Assembly: GCA_000727475.1 (NCBI GenBank)
Contig: KL647312.1
Location: forward strand, 1,352,192 to 1,416,191
Direction: 5' to 3'
DNA: 64,000 bases
Source: Sarcocystis neurona
Taxonomy: Eukaryota; Apicomplexa; Conoidasida; Eucoccidiorida; Sarcocystidae
Below, one piece after another: positions 35,035 to 45,400 of the stretch. The notes under the pieces are model-generated. The model searched no databases. It was not told the origin of the DNA and worked only from the letters and a program-made list of their open reading frames with translations. The first letter of the stretch is position 1, and each line of letters begins with the position of its first letter. The translations under genes were made by a program, and so were the position numbers.

Positions 35035-36024
35035 CTACAGTGCTTTTGTCGGCGCAAGATTTGTCTGTATCGTCCAATACGCCACTCGTTCTGCACACTG
35101 CTCAATCGATAGGTTAAAGGGACCTCCACGCAATGGCAACACATCGTTGAGGTTGCGCAGGTACGCCTTGATGCTAGACACGTCCATCATTTTTGTCTCT
35201 GCAGCCGTGGGGGGCTCCAGGAGTCTATTGGTTGAATCCTGAGGAAGCATGTGCGCCTGCTCCGGTTGACCCGGCTGAGTATGCATAAGGTAAAAAGTCA
35301 GTGCAGCTTGAAACCACAGAGGCAATTTCACTGGTCTGCTGAGGACGACCTGAAGAGATTTTGGGATTCCCATGTATTCACACCAAGCATTCAAGGCTCC
35401 TGGGTGGTAGTAAATCAAAGCCAAGCATCCTACCACGTAGTCCTGGACGGTTAACGTTTTTTCGGTGCGGTCGTCAGTTTCCACGCACTTGTGGCTAAGG
35501 CGGCTGATGCGAGCCAACACGCGCGGCAGCGGCACCACGAGGTTGAATGATGGGGAAGAACACGGGTTCGGACCGCCGCTGTCATAGCCTGTTTGGAGCA
35601 ACGCGAAAACGGAAACGCTTACACGAGACCGGTGAATCCACCCTAGAACCTCCGTAACGCACTCGTCATTGTCCGGGTCATCCGCGCATAAGGCTGCAGC
35701 CTGCTTGTTTGCGTCAAGCCTTTGCAGACGGCGTAGGCACCTGGCTACGTTTCGCCAGGCGGGCGGGAGGAAGTTTGCCTTGTCGTCTCCTGCAACTGTG
35801 TGTACAGTGTCTGGATTCAAAGAGACGATGCTCTCTGGTATTGCAAGATTGCTCACCACATCAGGCAAACTTCGTCGGTTGTCTCTACTTGTACGCAGAC
35901 CGCGGCGCAACACACGCCGCAAAACAGGGGGTAGGTGTTTTGCTCGCGTGTTAATTTCAGAACTGCAGCGCGCTTGCGCAGCCGACAGAACCATTAAAAG
36001 AACGAGTACGCAATAGTTCGCCAT
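35035..36024 (-). CDS. Predicted secreted protein, Cys-containing, unknown family
   Basis: A single-exon 329-codon gene starts at an ATG (TTCGCAATGGCG). The N-terminus MANYCVLVLLMVLSAAQARC is a typical signal peptide, with cleavage likely after the Ala-rich end. There is no second membrane span or GPI-like hydrophobic tail, so the mature protein is probably soluble and secreted. A basic stretch follows (LRRVLRRGLRTSRDNRR). About seven cysteines are spread through the mature part (RCLRR, LCADDPDNDECV, NPCSS, HKCVETD, VGCLALIYY, NAWCEYMG, EQCAERV), suggesting disulfides. It does not resemble the Eimeria SAG surface antigen pattern I know. Codon use is balanced and there are no CAG tracts. It could be an invasion-organelle or vacuolar cargo protein; that is inference from the signal peptide alone. 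Confidence 0.75.
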   Translation of the reverse strand: MANYCVLVLLMVLSAAQARCSSEINTRAKHLPPVLRRVLRRGLRTSRDNRRSLPDVVSNLAIPESIVSLNPDTVHTVAGDDKANFLPPAWRNVARCLRRLQRLDANKQAAALCADDPDNDECVTEVLGWIHRSRVSVSVFALLQTGYDSGGPNPCSSPSFNLVVPLPRVLARISRLSHKCVETDDRTEKTLTVQDYVVGCLALIYYHPGALNAWCEYMGIPKSLQVVLSRPVKLPLWFQAALTFYLMHTQPGQPEQAHMLPQDSTNRLLEPPTAAETKMMDVSSIKAYLRNLNDVLPLRGGPFNLSIEQCAERVAYWTIQTNLAPTKAL

Positions 36025-36435
36025 TGCGAAAGCTGCTGAAGGTATCGAGAATCACTAGTGCGAATGCAACGGAAGACAGACTGTGTAGCACCAGACACTC
36101 TGAGGTCAAATATCTGCCTGCAAATCAAGCATATTTCACAATAGATGTTGAAGCCTTCAGCGCTTTGCACAAAGAAACTTGGCGCAGCAGGTCAAAACCC
36201 ATCCAAAAATCGCGAACCTCTGTACTTCAAAAAGCAGGTAACTACACAGAAGGGGCACGCTGCGTCACACTTCGTTCAAAGACAAAGAGACGACCAGACG
36301 CAATCCAGTGAGTGTCGTAAACGCGATGGCAAACGTAGTCTTCTGATTTACTCCGTCATTGTCATGTACCACATAATCCTACTAGGGGAAGTCTGGCGTG
36401 ATGGATAGCCCTGACTCGCATGCATCCGTCACACT

Positions 36436-37164
36436 TCACCGAAAGGCAGCGGAAACTCGCGTCAGGATCCAACGACGGTCGCAGGTGTGGTGGCAAGCGG
36501 AGGCCTTCTGATATACTCCGTCCTTGTTAAATTTCACGCACCAGTAGTCGCGGAGATTGGCAGAAATTGGCCATGACACATGTACGAGCGTAGGTGAGGT
36601 ATTTTGACGCGTCAGCAAAGAGTGAGGAGTCTCTTCTTTAACATATTCTGTGACGGCCAATGGCATCAAACTTTGGGGGCAAGCAAATTCTTAGTGGCAG
36701 CAAGTCCTAGCAAAGCACGCACCGTTCTAAAAACCTTAGCAGCTCAGGTGAAGATACCCGAGTCCGTTCTCAAGCATGAATTGCTTGCACGTGACTGGCG
36801 TTTGTATAGTACATTGGTGGGCGCTTTCGATTCGACCCACCTGAGAGACATTTCTAGTAATTAGTCAATCGTATCTGGAACCGTCGACGTGTACTGCGTG
36901 GTTTGTGGCGTGGGCAGAGCGACGCCACTTGGGAGACGTACTTGGGACAACTGTGGGTAGACGCGTCGCGTTAGGATTACAATTGCGGTATCGCTTAGTG
37001 CGAATGCCCGAGCGCGAAGACAAGAATTCGTGACGCGCGATTCTCGTGCAGCCGCCGTTGTCGCATGTGATGGGTACTTACTGGTACACAAAGGAAGACG
37101 ATCGCAAGGGAGACATATTCTTCGTCGCACCGGGGGGGAATGGCTGAAGAAATTTTCCACGCAT
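36436..37164 (-). CDS. Small two-exon gene of unknown function
   Basis: Exon 1 is 37164-37082, starting at ATG in good context (CAGCACCATGC). It encodes MRGKFLQPFPPGATKNMSPL, then RSSFVY, and ends at a perfect donor, CA|GTAAGT. Exon 2, 36670-36436, follows TTGCCCCCAAAG and keeps phase 2. It encodes LMPLAVTEYVKEETPHSLL, an internal WPISANLRDYWCVKFNKDGV and a Cys/His/Arg-rich end (SACHHTCDRRW) to TGA. The product is about 105 residues. The pyrimidine tract before exon 2 is only moderate; another AG nearby could be used. No family was recognised. Its 5' end lies in an otherwise gene-poor stretch. A + strand frame overlaps exon 2 (36604-36864), but without splice or start support. Confidence 0.4.
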
Positions 37165-37639
37165 GGTGCTGGCTGACCTGAGCTAGATGACAAGGAAAGA
37201 GAATTGTCAGGCTCTGGAATGTCGCGGCTCCGTCGGACTTGCCAGCGCACCACGAGAGGGCGACAGCATACGCAGGTGTCGAGAGTGTGTTCAGCTTTCG
37301 AAGTGTTCAGAGGACCGCCCTCGTCTCGACGCTGGGGTCATCGTCGAATCGAGCGCACTTGAGGCTCGTCTCCCGCCGGCACTTCAAGTGAAAATTACTC
37401 ATATACCATAGCTACCTACGTCCCAACCGTCCACGTCGTGCTAAATTTCAAGGATTGGGGCGAACACTGAAAAAGAGCGACGGTACCGCTGTCCACCATC
37501 GGTAAAGAACGTTGAACGATCAGGCATGCGATCAGGATCATCAGGATGCTCACTCGCTCTGTTCTGGACGTTAGCAGCTTTTAGGAGGAAGAGCCGTTGA
37601 ACACGATGGAGTACCGCGCTCTTTGTACGTGACAGTGGG

Positions 37640-38077
37640 GAGTTTTTCCAGATACCGTCACTCACATCATGGTCTCTGCTTCAACCCACATCTACACGAT
37701 GTCACAAGAACAGGGCTTGTGATGTATGTAGATACAGGCAACTCAGCTCCTCGATCGTTGTCTAAAGTGGTAGCGGTTCAGGCCATTCCACACTATGTGA
37801 GTTGATTGCAACTACTACTTCTAGAACACCAAGTAGACCGGGATCGCTGAGTGCCAAGGTTCAGCGAACGTTGCGCAAGATTTTTTGCGAAGCCGCACGC
37901 ATCTATTTTTTAGGGTTGGTGGTGTTTTGCAAAACAGGAGCTACGTTGGAGAGTTTTTCCGGACATGGTCACTCACATCATGGCCTCTGCTTCAACCGAC
38001 ATCTACACGAGGTCACAAGTAAAGGGCTTGTGATGTACGTAGATAGAAGCAACTCATCTCCTCGATCGTTGTCTAAA
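37640..38077. repeat. 127-bp direct repeat pair, 311 bp apart
   Basis: Copies at 37640-37766 and 37951-38077 have equal length. They start GAGTTTTTCC and end GATCGTTGTCTAAA, with shared CTCACATCATGG and GGGCTTGTGATGTA inside. Differences are substitutions only, with no indels, so the two copies kept exact length. Confidence 0.85.
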
Positions 38078-39870
38078 TAGCATGCTGTGCCAGGTGTGCG
38101 TATGAACCAATTTTTCTGCGTCATCCTCGACGACACTGCGTGCCCGCAGTTCAGACAAAGAAAAATCTCTTCACAGCGGCAGCTTCTGGATAAAGTGCCC
38201 ATGGTTTTCAGAGACCATTGCGGATTTTTGGGTGCTTCACTTGTCCCGAAGTGCGAAAGATGTCGGTAGAAAACCAGAGTCAAAATGCTCCACAACATAC
38301 TGGCAGGCGTGCAAGTCAACAGCATATCACCTTCTGCTGCGCGTTTTGCAGCTGAGTACGTCGTACGTAATAATTATAGACAGATTTAACTGCGAGTCAG
38401 GAAGCACGTGTTTGTTTGATTTCTCCAGTTAGTTATATTTTGACAAGCGCAGGGCAAACTGCCCACATTTTGGGCGGACGGTGACGTTAGCCGTTGCTTC
38501 CCTATTAGTTGACAGTGAAAAAGTACTCGACAAAAAAACATTCGAACCGGAAAACTTGAGTAGACCCGCCACCGACTGTACTGATCCCTACGAGTGCAAC
38601 CACACGGAAAAGAAACTACGCGGCCACGCCGGAGTCGCCCGAAATCTGCGCCAAGCAAACGTCTACAGTGTCTCTTCTCTCACCGGGCGTTCTGTGTCTC
38701 GCGCCAACGCCGGCGAGTCCTCTCGCAGGCATTTCACTGACGGAGACGACGCACTCAAGCGCATACGAAAGCGACTAAATTGGATGTGCTTCACTGCCTC
38801 CATTCAGCATATTGGTCTGCCGTACATGCATCTGCGACTAGGGCGCTTCCTTAATTGGCTTTATGTGGACAGTTTAGCAGGCAGATCTTACACTACGATG
38901 TAGGTCTTTGGTTGGAAACGGCTACAAAGTGGGAGCGCGTGCGACACGCAGCTCTGGAATCACCACGTTCACCCTCGAATCCCGGTTACCACACCAAACC
39001 GCATCCGTTGGATGTCCTGAAAAGTGCGAAACCCGAATCACCATGTAACTGTAGGAAACAGAAAAGGCGGAACCTTGTCAGAGCATCTCCTGTCCTACTT
39101 CATCCAAACTACGCTGTCCTACAATGCGCGCCACATCTTCAACCTTGCCGAAATGTTTTTTGGCAGAATGAGACATTATTACACATCCATCTGCTCGAGA
39201 GTCAAAGTGGCCGTTTCTTTTCCAATGGTTTTGCTTAAAGTTCATCGCATTATTTGGTCTCAGCCAGTCAACGCAGCGGTTGTCTGCTGTACATGGAGTG
39301 GCAATGGAGGGGTACTGATGAGTGGCGTTTAGACCCGCTACACAAACGCTTGCAGCACAGCGTTTTCTTCCGGGTGTCCCGCGCTCTGCTCTGGTAAGTC
39401 GTAAGGGAGCGTGCCGCGTACCACACCGTGTGCACAAAACAACGTGCATCGCTCAGGTACTTTCGGTCCATTGCACCGGAGAGCACTCGCACTCCATACA
39501 CTCTTTAAGCGCTGTTCGAAGGCAGTTGACGTGCCGTGGAATGCGGAGGAGGTAAAGTGCTATTAAGGCCGCCCGTAGAGCTTCCACGATAAGAAGTTCT
39601 CGGCCCGAGCTCAAAAAATCTACAGTAAGGCTACGCGGGCCACGGCTTACCACGTATAATGCACTGTCAAAGTCGATAAGGTGTCAATTCGCAACCAGAC
39701 TTCGACATAGGTCTCCAGCTGCGGTGTACTTGCAGCGCCCCCGGAATGCTTCCGTGTGTGATACCGCTTGCCCGACGTGTGGCAGCAAAAGTTGCCCAGG
39801 AGCGATCACACATTATGGAGGACAAGGGGTGCGCCCCTGGTGTCGTGAGTGGACGGCTGATGCCTGGTAA

Positions 39871-40257
39871 TACTTGTGGACAAAGCAAAGTTGTGCACCG
39901 AGACTTTCATGCCGAAATAGTGACACTGTGAAAGCCGGCATTCTACCAGTTGTTCTGCGTAGCGCCGCACCAGTAATATAACATCTTGACACTCGCTGGT
40001 GCAGCGGACCTTTCACGTCAGAAGAATGACACTCTGAAAGTCGACATTCGCAATCTATCAGTTGTTCCCGGTAACACCGCATCAATAATGTAACTTCTTG
40101 ATACTCCTTGATTTTTGTGCACTCTTGGCAAAGGCGAAGTTGTCCACCAGACCTTTCACGCCCGAACAGTACCGCTGTGAACGTCGACATTCGCATTCTA
40201 CTAGTTCTTCCGGAGACTACCGCACCGGTAATACAACGTCCTGAGAGCCCCTGGTAT
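39871..40257. repeat. Three diverged tandem copies of a roughly 110-140 bp unit
   Basis: Approximate copies are 39871-39998, 39999-40110 and 40118-40257. Shared landmarks in each are ACTTTCA or CCTTTCACG, a CGACATTC-like word, a (C/T)AGTT(G/C)TTC core, a CGC(A)CC(A/G)GTAAT word and a CTTGA(C/T)A-like end. A 160-codon - strand frame (40295-39813) stays open across all three copies and shows the repeat at protein level (RCITGAVVSGRTSRMRMSTF versus RCYITGAALRRTTGRMPAF). Confidence 0.7.
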
Positions 40258-42479
40258 TTCCTACATTTGAAGATCATCTCCCGTAAACATTGCAATCCTC
40301 TTCATGTTCCTTTTATCACGTGTAGCTCCCTCCACTTGCCTGCCGCTGGCGATGCACTGCTGAATAAAAGGTTCACAAGAGAAGAGAGCAGCAACACTCG
40401 TAGAACCAACATCCCACGCATACGCTTGTCGAAATTACCAACTTCTCACAGCCGATCTGTCGTCCTGTGAGACAGTTGACTTCTCGCACGTGAGCACCTG
40501 TACCCGCACCCCCGCAGTGCAGCTTTCGCACATCGCACTATGCAAAATGGCATCGACGACGCTTAATTTGCTGTTTGCTCCGCTTTGGATCCTTCCGTCG
40601 AGAACATTTTTTTGCTAGTAGTCGAAGCTACTTAGTCACTCGCGGCCAGCAAGAACGCCGTAAAAAAGCTATATGCTGAACAGATTATCGCCCTGTTGTT
40701 GTCCCTCTCGCTTTGGACGTGTTGATTGCCCGGAGTGAGCAACAAAGTGATCCAACCGTGCAGTCTAGGCGGCTCCCCTGCAAAGCTGGAGCGCGGGCCT
40801 AGACAGCCAATACCACAAAGCAGCTGCTGGAAATCGGATGCTTCCCCGCACTGATTACGACTATGTGTAGCATCAGTCGTCACGGTATACAAACCTACGC
40901 TCCAGAGCGAGATTCTTAGACTTTCGCGGAGCAGCAGCCTTCGAACAGAACGACGCGACTGCCGAATCAGAGCACGTTCTACGAATAATAACCCGAAGAC
41001 CAGTCAATGGGTGTCCTTAGCGAGTTGCCTGGGCGCTGCCCAGTTTCCCTGGATACAACAACTGTCCCCTCCAAACGATCTCTTAATACAGTTGGAAGAG
41101 CCACTGTAGTAGAGGTATTCACGTCCTCTGCCGTACACCGTGACGATAAAAGCTCTTGTGCCCCTCACAACACCACATGTTCATCGGCTTGTCAGGTTCA
41201 CGCCACCGCGTGGCCCCCTTCTTGCCGCTTGCGGGCCCCCGTCTCATGTCTAAGCGTAGCTGTCGACAAATCCGTAGTGCACGCGCCAGTGGAACAGATG
41301 CACTTGTTTTACCTACGAGGCGAACGCGTGGACTGTGTGTGTCGAACCTAATATAAAAAACGATATGGTGGAGGGTGCGAATGCATTCTCGGCCACGCAC
41401 CTGCCGTGTACTTGTCGTCGCACCTTTCGCGCCACGGTAATGCCAGTTACAACCGTGCAAGATGTCTTTATTCGCGGCTTTACACATCCTACGAAATGCA
41501 TAGTAACTACGCACGACAGAGCACACACGCAAAAATGCATCGCCGGTGCGCGACAAACTGCGTAACACGCTGCGGCCTGCAATGTAGAAAGAATGACAGA
41601 AGCCAGTAACGGTGAGCAACAACGTCTGTTCACGTCTTCGAAACATTTGGACGTCAAGCCTGGTAAAAGCCAGCTTTTAGCAGACAGTCAGCTGCAAAGT
41701 GGTCGTTCCCTATCGTCGTATCTCATCAAATTTCCCACATCAGCTACAAATTCAACAGGAGAGCGCTTCCCAACGTCACCATGATCGCCGTATGTGGATA
41801 GGAAACATTGTTGGTTTACCCTTGATCTTCCACCCTCCGACCGCAGCTGTCTCGCACTTCTCAGAAACGGGTACGCGAGAACCTCTCGAGCACGTAAAGA
41901 ATTTTCCTTCACGTTTCCCCATGCTACCTCTCAGATTAAAACATAACGTCTCTCCACTGAGCGCTTCAACCCGCCCGTCTGGCGCTCGGCACCGTAGGGG
42001 ACTACGCCAATGTGTGTACATACTCGTGCCTGTGTACACCCATGCGCACACATGTTCAACTTTCGCCCATATACGTCTGTATAGATACTTGACAGATGCA
42101 CTTCAGTATTTCCTCTTCGACCCTTGTGACACCTCTCTGCGTCCACGTTTGTCCTGTCATCCCGTTCTGCCCGCCTCTGAGCGGTTGCGACGGTCCCACA
42201 CGGTCCTGCGGTAATCTCCAAATGTCGAGATTTACCAACAAACTGGTGCGGACGTATTTCATGTATTTCTAATTGCGCAGGTTGATGCTGCACGTCCGCA
42301 TTAGGTTTTCCAAGCATCGGATATATCAAAATTGCCCTCCTCCACGTGACCATCATCAGTAACAGCAGATGCCAGTCGCATTTCCCTCTCTGACTCGCAT
42401 GTCCTAGCGCCACTGCTGCACCAGCTGTCGCAGCGGGCGACTCCTCCTGTCCTCCCAGCTGCGCACGGTATTGTCATCT

Positions 42480-45400
42480 TTACTGTTCCTGCTGCTCTTT
42501 CTTGAGTGGCTGCTGTTTCTTTGGGTGGCTCCTGATTCTGTCCTCTACGGTCTCCGACTGCTGCCGCTGCTGGTGGTCGTTCTGCCTCGTCGCCGTGCAG
42601 CGGACAACCCCGGTGGATGAAGCTGCCGCTTCGCCGACCGCATGCGCGGTACCAGCCCCGCTCCCGCCGCTGCTCATGGGCTGCAGTAGCAGCAGCTACT
42701 TCTGTCGCGCTTCTTACGCACCACTCTCGTCTGCTGCGCAGGCATACTCCTCCTCACTACTTCCCCACCCCATCAACTCCTCCTGATCCTGCAACTCCAG
42801 CAGCAGACGCTGGTCGAGCAAGGCAGTGCGCTGTCGATGCTCCTCCGACTCCATGCGCTCTGCTGCTGCTGCTGCGTAATGCTTACCAATGCTGATGCTG
42901 TGTCCCTCCTCTTCCCGCTCCTCCATGTGTCGCTGTCGTGTCTGCAGCTGCCTCTCCTCTCGCTGAAGGTCTTTCTCGCACGCAGTTTTATGGAACAGGG
43001 TCTGTGAGGTCCCTGTTGCACTTGCCTTGCCAGTAATAGCGACCTTGCAGTCACTGCAGATGTCCACTGCAGCGGCAGAAGCAGCAGCTGACAGGTGGGT
43101 TCGTGTGTCGTCCCCTTCACCCTGCAGACAAGAAAAGGTGTTTGTGGCAGCACCAAGTTGAGCAGAACACTTACTTCGATCGTCGCACTGAAAGGCACTG
43201 CATGCACTAACAGCGGCAGGGGGCGCTGCAGCAATATTTGGTGGGGAACTCCTCACAGATGAGCCTGCCGTGGATGAAGAAGCGTGACTCTCTTTCCGGT
43301 TGCAGCAGTACTTTGGAGTCTTCTCATTCTCACCACCACCGTACCTTTCATCTTTGATTTCTCGAGTTGCAGTTGCTGCTGCCCCTGTTCGTGCTTCGAG
43401 ACGCGTAAAACTCCCGTCCTTTTCCAGGTAAATAGGTGCGTCTACTGCGGACGACAGGCAGGGCGTCGGCGCCTTACTTTCTTTAACAGGACGGAAGGAC
43501 ACTGCAGCAGCAGTGTGAAAAACTGACTTACAACTCTCCTCTCTGAAGGGACAACATGAGGAACCTGCTGCGTCTCCCCCTCGGGGTTGAGACGGCCTAA
43601 TACCAGTGTCATTTGCAGTAACGAGAAACGTAGAACCTGCAGCCGGCAAGCGCTCGACTTCATTACCAGGCTCAACACAGCGTGCTTCCGTCACTCCCGC
43701 AGCAGCAACGGCAGCCGGAGCGGCTGGGCTCTTTCCATTCCCAGCACCAGAGAGGACTGCGGCAGACGAAGACGCTGCAGCAGCAGCGACACTGCTGCCC
43801 GCTGCAGACAGACGAGAGAAGGCTGCTTGAAAAGACGCCCAAGCCCCTGCTTGTTTTGACACGGAAGAAATGCTGAGCGAGCGCAGAGAAAAAGTCAGCG
43901 ATGAATTCCCTTCTTTTCCTGCAGCTGCTCCTGCTGCTGCAGCAGACAATACTGACTCGGCTGTACCACGGACCGCGGATTCCCCTGCGTCAATTCCTGC
44001 AGACGCCACTGTGGCAGACGAACGTGCTTCCGTTGGACGGAGCGGCGGGGACGGATATGCTGGTGCGGCGGCACCGCATTCTCCTGCTGCTCCTGCTAAC
44101 TCCAACGGGCGAATGATACACTTCCGCTTTGCTAGAATATTCACACCTGGGGAAAACTTCTCCTTCGCTGCTGCTGCAGAGGCAGCGGAAGTTGCAGAAA
44201 CAAGGCGCACATTCCCTGCCGGCCCTGCAGACGCTGCCGCAGGCGCACACTTCCCCGCTGCAGCAGCAGAAGAGGCGGCAGCACCTGCCCTTTGTGGCAG
44301 CGCCCCCGCTGTGAGGGGTTTTGTTTCTGCGGCTGCTTCTCTAGCGTGCCGCACTCCAGCGAGCTCGAGTTGCTGCAGAAAAGATTTTGGCGTGAGAAGG
44401 GCAGCAGACGAGACAGGCCGCACACGTGCCTCCCCTTGTACGTGACTATCAGAGGAATCTGTACGCACAGCAGGTGCTGTGTCAGCCCCTGCTTCTGGTG
44501 GTCGCCGCTGTCGCTGCTGCTGCTCCTCTCGTTGCACGTCGTGTTGCTGCTCATGCTGCCCGAGCCACTGCTGCTGCTGTTCGAAGTGCGCTTGCTGCAG
44601 TAACGTGTCGTTGGGAGGAACCAACCACAGCCGTTTTGCCGCGGCAGACACGCCGCCCACATCGCCTCCCCTACGTCCTGCGGTAGAACGCGCTGGCTGC
44701 TCTTCTTCACTGTCGCTCGAGGCTGCCCTAAGCTCACCACGCTCACTCCTCGCACTTTCACCTTCTTTGTCTGAGCAGCCGCCTTCCTCCCCCCTCCTTG
44801 GTTCTGCTGACAGCTCTGTGTCTCCTCCTGCGTCCCTTGCTCTCTTGTCCAGCAGACGATCTGCGCACGCGGCCCTCTGCTCGGTGCTACGCTGCTGCTG
44901 CTGCAGCAACACCGACAGCAACGCGGCCGCCTCGCCCTGCGGCTCCACCTGCAGCTGTGCGTGCCTCGTAGCATGTGCGCACGACTGCGGCTGCGGCAGC
45001 TGCGTCTCTTGCTCCAGCAGCTGCGGATTCTCTTCTTCTAAGCCCGGCTGCGTCGGCTGCAGCGTCAACCAATTTTGTTGTTGATGTTGCTGCTCGTCTT
45101 CCTCCTCCACCGTCTCAGGTTCCTGCGGTGTCTGCCGGCGGCGGTGCCACTCTTGTTCCAAGTGTTGCTGATTCTGAAGTTCCAGCAGCAGTTGCTGCTC
45201 TTCGAGCACTCGCTGCTGCAGCAGCTGCTCCTCTCCCAACTGCTGCAGCTCGTCACAGAGCTGCTCCTCTTCATTCACTTGCTGCTTTGTGGCCCGCTGC
45301 CTGTGCCCTGACATGCCGTCGGCAGCAGTCAGGAGGAGGAGCCGGTCCTCGTCGTCTTCCTCCACCTGGAGGCGGCCATTCTGCTGCAGCTGTTGGCGCT

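Larger units (their letters stand above)
37165..42479. other. Gene-poor DNA with diverged direct repeats
   Basis: No gene has strong support. The stretch contains a 127-bp direct repeat pair (37.6-38.1 kb) and a three-copy diverged repeat (39.9-40.25 kb), listed separately. A - strand stretch just below 39720 reads LETYVEVWLRIDTLSTLTV and stops at GTAAGC at 39646, so an exon is possible. The right end adjoins the sharp onset of CTG repeats. Confidence 0.4.

Noticed and set aside
35035..36024. Assignment to the Eimeria SAG surface antigen family
   Set aside because: It has a signal peptide and cysteines, but no recognisable SAG pattern and no GPI-type hydrophobic tail.
36604..36864. 86-codon + strand frame (SPSKARTVLKTLAAQVKIP)
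   Set aside because: It reads like a helical protein but has no ATG in good context or splice partner, and it overlaps a better supported exon on the other strand.
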